DNA of 10,486 nt from an uncultured bacterium (GTDB lineage Bacteria; Pseudomonadota; Gammaproteobacteria; Burkholderiales; Burkholderiaceae_D). The stretch lies in contig CAIQLE010000143.1 in NCBI GenBank assembly GCA_903872555.1, positions 1 to 10,486 of the forward strand, given 5' to 3'. The position numbers and the translations under genes are program-made. Position 1 is the stretch's first letter. Every line of letters begins with the position of its first letter. Below the pieces are notes generated by a model. The model was given only the letters and a program-made list of their open reading frames with translations, was not told where the DNA came from and made no database searches. Below, piece after piece: positions 7,645-10,486 of this stretch.

Positions 7645-8017
7645 TTAAGGAACTATCCAAAGGTAATCAAGGGTTTTGAACCAACATTATAAAGCGCAGC
7701 CCATTCCCTCAAGGAAAATTGAGGGGTTTCAGGCGACCCAATCAGCAAGGGATGCATTATTTGCATAAAAAGTAGCTCTTTTAGCATGTCAATTTGCTTA
7801 CTTGACAACACCACATAACCTCCATCTGTCAATCCCACGAATTAGGTAGTTTGCAAAATTTATTCAGTCTAAGAGCGATTTAATGTTCCAGATGCCCGCT
7901 CATTGACCAAAGAACTTTGTAAACCAACGGAATTCCCCAGCCTGAGCAAGCTCGTGAGATCGACACCTCGTCTGCAACAGTTCGTCGAGCAAACCAGTCC
8001 AGCGAAGGAGCCGTTAA
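7645..8017. other. Intergenic region between thrC and the sigma factor gene
   Basis: 373 bases with no convincing gene, separating two divergently transcribed genes. It contains the thrC promoter, a hairpin (CCCTCAA at 7706-7712 pairing with TTGAGGG at 7719-7725, without a T-run on either strand), and three hexamers: TGTCAA at 7787-7792, TTGACA at 7802-7807 and TGTCAA at 7827-7832. The right half (about 7840-8010) would be the leader and promoter zone of the sigma factor gene, but I find no convincing -35/-10 pair there. No tRNA, remnant of hom or insertion-sequence end was recognised. Confidence 0.6.
7686..7712 (-). promoter_or_regulatory. Candidate thrC operon promoter
   Basis: The minus strand has a perfect -10 TATAAT at 7691-7686 and TTGAGG at 7712-7707 as -35, with a short 15-base spacer. 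Transcription would start near 7679, giving a leader of about 35 bases before the thrC ATG. The -35 falls in one arm of the hairpin at 7706-7725. No threonine-rich leader peptide or attenuator fits in so short a leader. Confidence 0.55.
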
Positions 8018-8731
8018 ATGAGTGAGCTACATGAAACCATCATAGAAGTGCACACAGAGCCCACGTTGTTCACAGATGAATTCGATAACATCGAAGACCA
8101 TTCCGAGGATGAATCTGAAGAAATAGAACTGGAAGTCGTTGAAGACACAGCGTACAAAGAACGGCAAATACGCTTTGAACTCGATCCTAGCATTGCCCCT
8201 TTTGAATTAGATCAGGAAATTCTGTTTCGCGATCTGATTGCTCAACATCAGCGCCGGCTATACCGCTTTGTCATTAAATACATAGATCACCCTGATGACG
8301 CTGCCGACATCACTCAACAAGCCTTTGTGGAGGCTGCCCGTACCATAAGTCGCTTTCGGGGTGATTCAAAATTATCCACCTGGCTGTTTGGGATTGCGAT
8401 GAATATGGTGAGAAATTATCTCAGTCGCGCGCCTCACCGCGTATATAAATTTGAAACGGATGAAATTCTATCTAGCGTAGCATCCTCTGATCTTGACCCT
8501 AGTGAATGTCTGGTACAAAAAGAAATGCTTCAGCTAACAGAAAAGGCTTTTGGCGATCTGCCACCAGAGATGGGAGAAGTTCTTGGCTTGGTGGCTATCG
8601 AAGAAATTTCATACCAGGATGCTGCAGACTTGCTAGACATACCACTAGGTACAGTACGAAGCCGAGTATCAAGAGCGCGAGCCGTTTTACGCGCACAATT
8701 TGAACAGGCAGGAATTTCCGTATATTTTTAA
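8018..8731 (+). CDS. ECF-like sigma-70 family RNA polymerase sigma factor with acidic N-terminal extension
   Basis: A 237-residue protein with the two core domains of an alternative sigma factor that directs RNA polymerase to a special promoter set. Region 2 spans about 70-140 (LYRFVIKYI, DDAADITQQAFVEA, FRGDSKLSTWLFGIAMNMVRNYL) and region 4 about 172-230 (LPPEMGEVL, EEISYQDAADLLDIPLGTV, RSRVSRARAVLR), a helix-turn-helix for the -35 element. No region 1.1 or 3 is seen, as in ECF sigmas. Unusually, about 65 residues precede region 2; the first 46 hold 18 Asp/Glu and no Lys or Arg. The start is certain: an in-frame TAA abuts the ATG and AAGGAG lies seven bases upstream. No anti-sigma or membrane sensor gene adjoins it. 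The acidic tail may act as an internal inhibitor or a binding site, which is inference. The target regulon is unknown; the convergent unit to the right is one guess. Confidence 0.88.
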   Translation: MSELHETIIEVHTEPTLFTDEFDNIEDHSEDESEEIELEVVEDTAYKERQIRFELDPSIAPFELDQEILFRDLIAQHQRRLYRFVIKYIDHPDDAADITQQAFVEAARTISRFRGDSKLSTWLFGIAMNMVRNYLSRAPHRVYKFETDEILSSVASSDLDPSECLVQKEMLQLTEKAFGDLPPEMGEVLGLVAIEEISYQDAADLLDIPLGTVRSRVSRARAVLRAQFEQAGISVYF

Positions 8732-8741
8732 AATTTCAACC

Positions 8742-8756
8742 GCTGAAAAATTCAGC
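8742..8756. terminator. Small dyad between convergent genes, possible weak bidirectional terminator
   Basis: GCTGAA (8742-8747) pairs perfectly with TTCAGC (8751-8756) around a three-base loop, filling most of the 25 bases between the stop codons of the sigma factor gene and the convergent unknown gene. There is no T-run of useful length after it on either strand, so the termination role is weakly supported. Confidence 0.3.
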
Positions 8757-9776
8757 TTAAATGGAATGAATTGTCACCTCAGGAAGCGTTTGTTTACGAC
8801 GTTTATCAGAATCCTTAGTAAGGCTTGATTGATTTGCTATTTCTACAGAGTGTGTATGAAATGATGGACCAATAACACCTACCGAACTTCCATCGTCCTG
8901 AATATCTTTTTGATCTCCGTGCGAGCGCTCGCTAAAACGGCGGACATTCGGGTTTGAGTTTCTGTTCTTATGGATTAATCCTGACTGCTTAATTAACATA
9001 GGATCATTCGCAAAAATATTATTTACGGAGTTCACATTAAGTGAGGCCGGATTACAATTGCCATCGACATTAGGAATTGCATCAGTACGTGAAACTGCTG
9101 AATTGAACTGATCGCGAATCGTTTTAATATTTGTCAAAATATTGTTCTTAATATTTTCATCATAAGAACCTGTTTCAAAATATCCCTGCATGAAATCCAG
9201 ACTACAGATGGCATCATCATGGTTTGCATACATTATTGAATATGATTCATGATTAATGTCCACCGATTGAAGATGCTTTTCTAGTGCTTCAAGCTGAATT
9301 AATGTATTTTCAATGGACTGTTTATTTTTAGATTGGAAAAATTCAGATTCAATTTTTCCAAGCATTGTCGCGACAGGACGAGATTTATCTTCATCAGACA
9401 ATTCTGTAATGAATGAGTTTTCAGTTAATGAATCTATATCACTATGATGATTAGCTGATTGATCTGAGGGCAAGACATTAAGTAATTCAGTATCTTCATT
9501 GGAATTTTTAAGCGCTGCTAAATCTTCCGCTGGAATTCCAACATAATCAGTAATGGAAGGCCATTTCAGATTCACATTACCTTGCGGCCCACGCAGTGAA
9601 GCTCGATTTAAGGCCTCCTCCAGCAATTGCGCAGATTCTTTGCGGGGACCACTGCGAAACACTGGTGGCTTTTGATGATTTTTTTGCCTTTCACGACGTC
9701 GCCTATTCTCTTCAAGACCATTATCATCAGGAATGAGCGATGAGGTATTAATTGATAAATTTCCTATGATAGTCAT
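8757..9776 (-). CDS. Hypothetical protein, 339 residues, unrecognised family
   Basis: I do not recognise this protein. Its frame is open for 339 codons and its start overlaps the stop of the upstream acetyltransferase gene by four bases (ATGA), which strongly supports real translation. The N-terminus is polar and Ser/Asn/Thr-rich (MTIIGNLSINTSS) with no signal peptide, followed by a basic patch RRRRERQK at 25-32. Asn, Asp and Ser are frequent throughout, the last 100 residues look disordered, and a more ordered part with coiled-coil-like helices lies about 135-235 (IENTLIQLEALEKHLQ). Only two cysteines and no membrane segments are seen. The DNA is much more AT-rich than the clpB side (sampled 60-base lines of 20-37% GC against 53%), suggesting transfer or weak constraint. 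A secreted effector, a regulatory partner or a substrate of the adjacent acetyltransferase are all possible and unproven. Confidence 0.7.
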   Translation of the reverse strand: MTIIGNLSINTSSLIPDDNGLEENRRRRERQKNHQKPPVFRSGPRKESAQLLEEALNRASLRGPQGNVNLKWPSITDYVGIPAEDLAALKNSNEDTELLNVLPSDQSANHHSDIDSLTENSFITELSDEDKSRPVATMLGKIESEFFQSKNKQSIENTLIQLEALEKHLQSVDINHESYSIMYANHDDAICSLDFMQGYFETGSYDENIKNNILTNIKTIRDQFNSAVSRTDAIPNVDGNCNPASLNVNSVNNIFANDPMLIKQSGLIHKNRNSNPNVRRFSERSHGDQKDIQDDGSSVGVIGPSFHTHSVEIANQSSLTKDSDKRRKQTLPEVTIHSI

Positions 9777-10486
9777 AAATTTTCCTTATTTACATTCGGC
9801 AAATTTTCATCATCGCTATGAATGACGAACTCCATAGGTAATTTTTCTCTCGCATAATATTCAACCAACTCTGAATTAATATTTACATTTTCAACACTGC
9901 CATCAATCAAACTAAAAAAAATACGATCCTGATCGGGTGGTTTAGCCTTCATGCTCATTCTGGAAAATCCCATATGTTGCAAGGCTCTTACGGATCTTTG
10001 ATTATCTTTATAAGCAGATGTCAACATAATATTGACACCCAGCGAAGCCGCGTGTTTACAAACCAATCGCCCTGCCGCAGTAGCAAATCCTGCTCCTTGA
10101 TAATCAATACCAGTCCAAAAGCAAAAAAATGCAGCATGCTCTGAAACAGCCAGATTGATAAAACTAACAAAGCCGTAATTGTGATGCATGACTGCAAAAT
10201 TAACGCGACCAGTTTCCGACTCTTGCTCAGCGATCCAAGTTCTTGTTTCCGCAATGTTATTCAATACTGGCAAACCCGTCATGATGGCAATTTGCGGATC
10301 ACGATATTGATAGAAAAAAGCCTCGGCATGGCTGCTGTCAAGTGGCTCCAGAGTCAAAGGCAAATGTTCGTCATCAATAGAAACTAACCACTGATCATCA
10401 CGATGATTTAATCGCGTCTGAATTTTTTCCAGAATAGTGTTTGCTAAAACATCATTTTCATCAATATTCAAAGCCTGCGTGACCAG
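9773..10486 (-). CDS. GNAT-family N-acetyltransferase, RimJ/RimL-like (start beyond or near window edge)
   Basis: An acetyl-CoA-dependent N-acetyltransferase of the GNAT fold. Residues below are counted from a TTG at 10471. The fold begins LPLTLEPLDSSHAEAFFYQY at 37-56; motif A is YQGAGFATAAGRLVC (124-138), with the Q-x-x-G-x-A acetyl-CoA pyrophosphate loop, and motif B is NQRSVRALQHMGF at 157-169, both typical of the RimJ/RimL-like (Acetyltransf_3) group. About 35 residues precede the domain and a 45-residue acidic tail rich in Asn and Glu follows it; these extensions are unusual. The frame stays open to base 10486, and the TTG lacks a clear ribosome site, so the real start is probably outside the window. 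It overlaps the next gene by four bases, implying a coupled operon. The substrate may be a protein N-terminus, an amine or a small molecule. Confidence 0.82.
   Translation of the reverse strand: MVTQALNIDENDVLANTILEKIQTRLNHRDDQWLVSIDDEHLPLTLEPLDSSHAEAFFYQYRDPQIAIMTGLPVLNNIAETRTWIAEQESETGRVNFAVMHHNYGFVSFINLAVSEHAAFFCFWTGIDYQGAGFATAAGRLVCKHAASLGVNIMLTSAYKDNQRSVRALQHMGFSRMSMKAKPPDQDRIFFSLIDGSVENVNINSELVEYYAREKLPMEFVIHSDDENLPNVNKENL

Noticed and set aside
7706..7725. Hairpin as a rho-independent terminator
   Set aside because: Neither strand has a T-run after the stem, and one arm coincides with the likely -35 of thrC.
7653..7838. Possible 61-residue protein on the minus strand upstream of thrC
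   Set aside because: It uses a GTG start without a ribosome site, overlaps the candidate thrC promoter and hairpin, and resembles neither the C-terminus of homoserine dehydrogenase nor any leader peptide I know.
8757..9776. Assignment of the unknown protein to a type III secretion gatekeeper or effector
   Set aside because: The polar N-terminus and nearby sigma factor suggested it, but no diagnostic motif or secretion gene is visible in the window.
1..10486. CRISPR arrays, tRNA/rRNA genes, insertion sequences or phage genes
   Set aside because: No regularly spaced repeats, tRNA-like folds, transposase motifs or phage proteins were seen on either strand.

Overview
The window looks like chromosome of a betaproteobacterium, most likely Burkholderiales and possibly Oxalobacteraceae. 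This is inferred from the protein types, a GC content near 53% in the sampled left-hand part, and the order thrC-moeA-moaD-moaE followed by clpB, which as I recall is common in that group. No database search was possible, so the taxonomy is recognition only.

Left and centre (1-7644): every gene reads right to left. In order of transcription they are thrC (threonine synthase), moeA, moaD and moaE (molybdenum cofactor synthesis), crcB (fluoride channel), clpB (disaggregase), rraA (RraA-family protein) and the 5' end of aceA (isocitrate lyase, cut by the window edge). thrC, moeA, moaD, moaE and crcB are packed with gaps of 1 to 19 bases or small overlaps and look like one operon. A promoter with a perfect -10 TATAAT sits just upstream of thrC. 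clpB has its own heat-shock (sigma-32) type promoter and a strong rho-independent terminator. rraA begins only 36 bases past that terminator stem. The rraA-aceA gap holds two separate sets of dyad repeats that look like operators.

Middle gap (7645-8017): 373 bases without a convincing gene. It carries the thrC promoter, a small hairpin and three TGTCAA/TTGACA hexamers. The homoserine dehydrogenase gene often found before thrC is not here.

Right (8018-10486): this part is more AT-rich and looks like accessory or lineage-specific DNA. A forward gene encodes an ECF-like sigma-70 family factor with a very acidic N-terminal extension and no anti-sigma gene beside it. Converging on it is a reverse two-gene unit with a 4-base start/stop overlap: a GNAT-family acetyltransferase, whose frame runs off the right edge, followed by a 339-residue protein I do not recognise. 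The sigma factor and this unknown pair are the most likely place for something undescribed, but the sequence alone does not show what they do.
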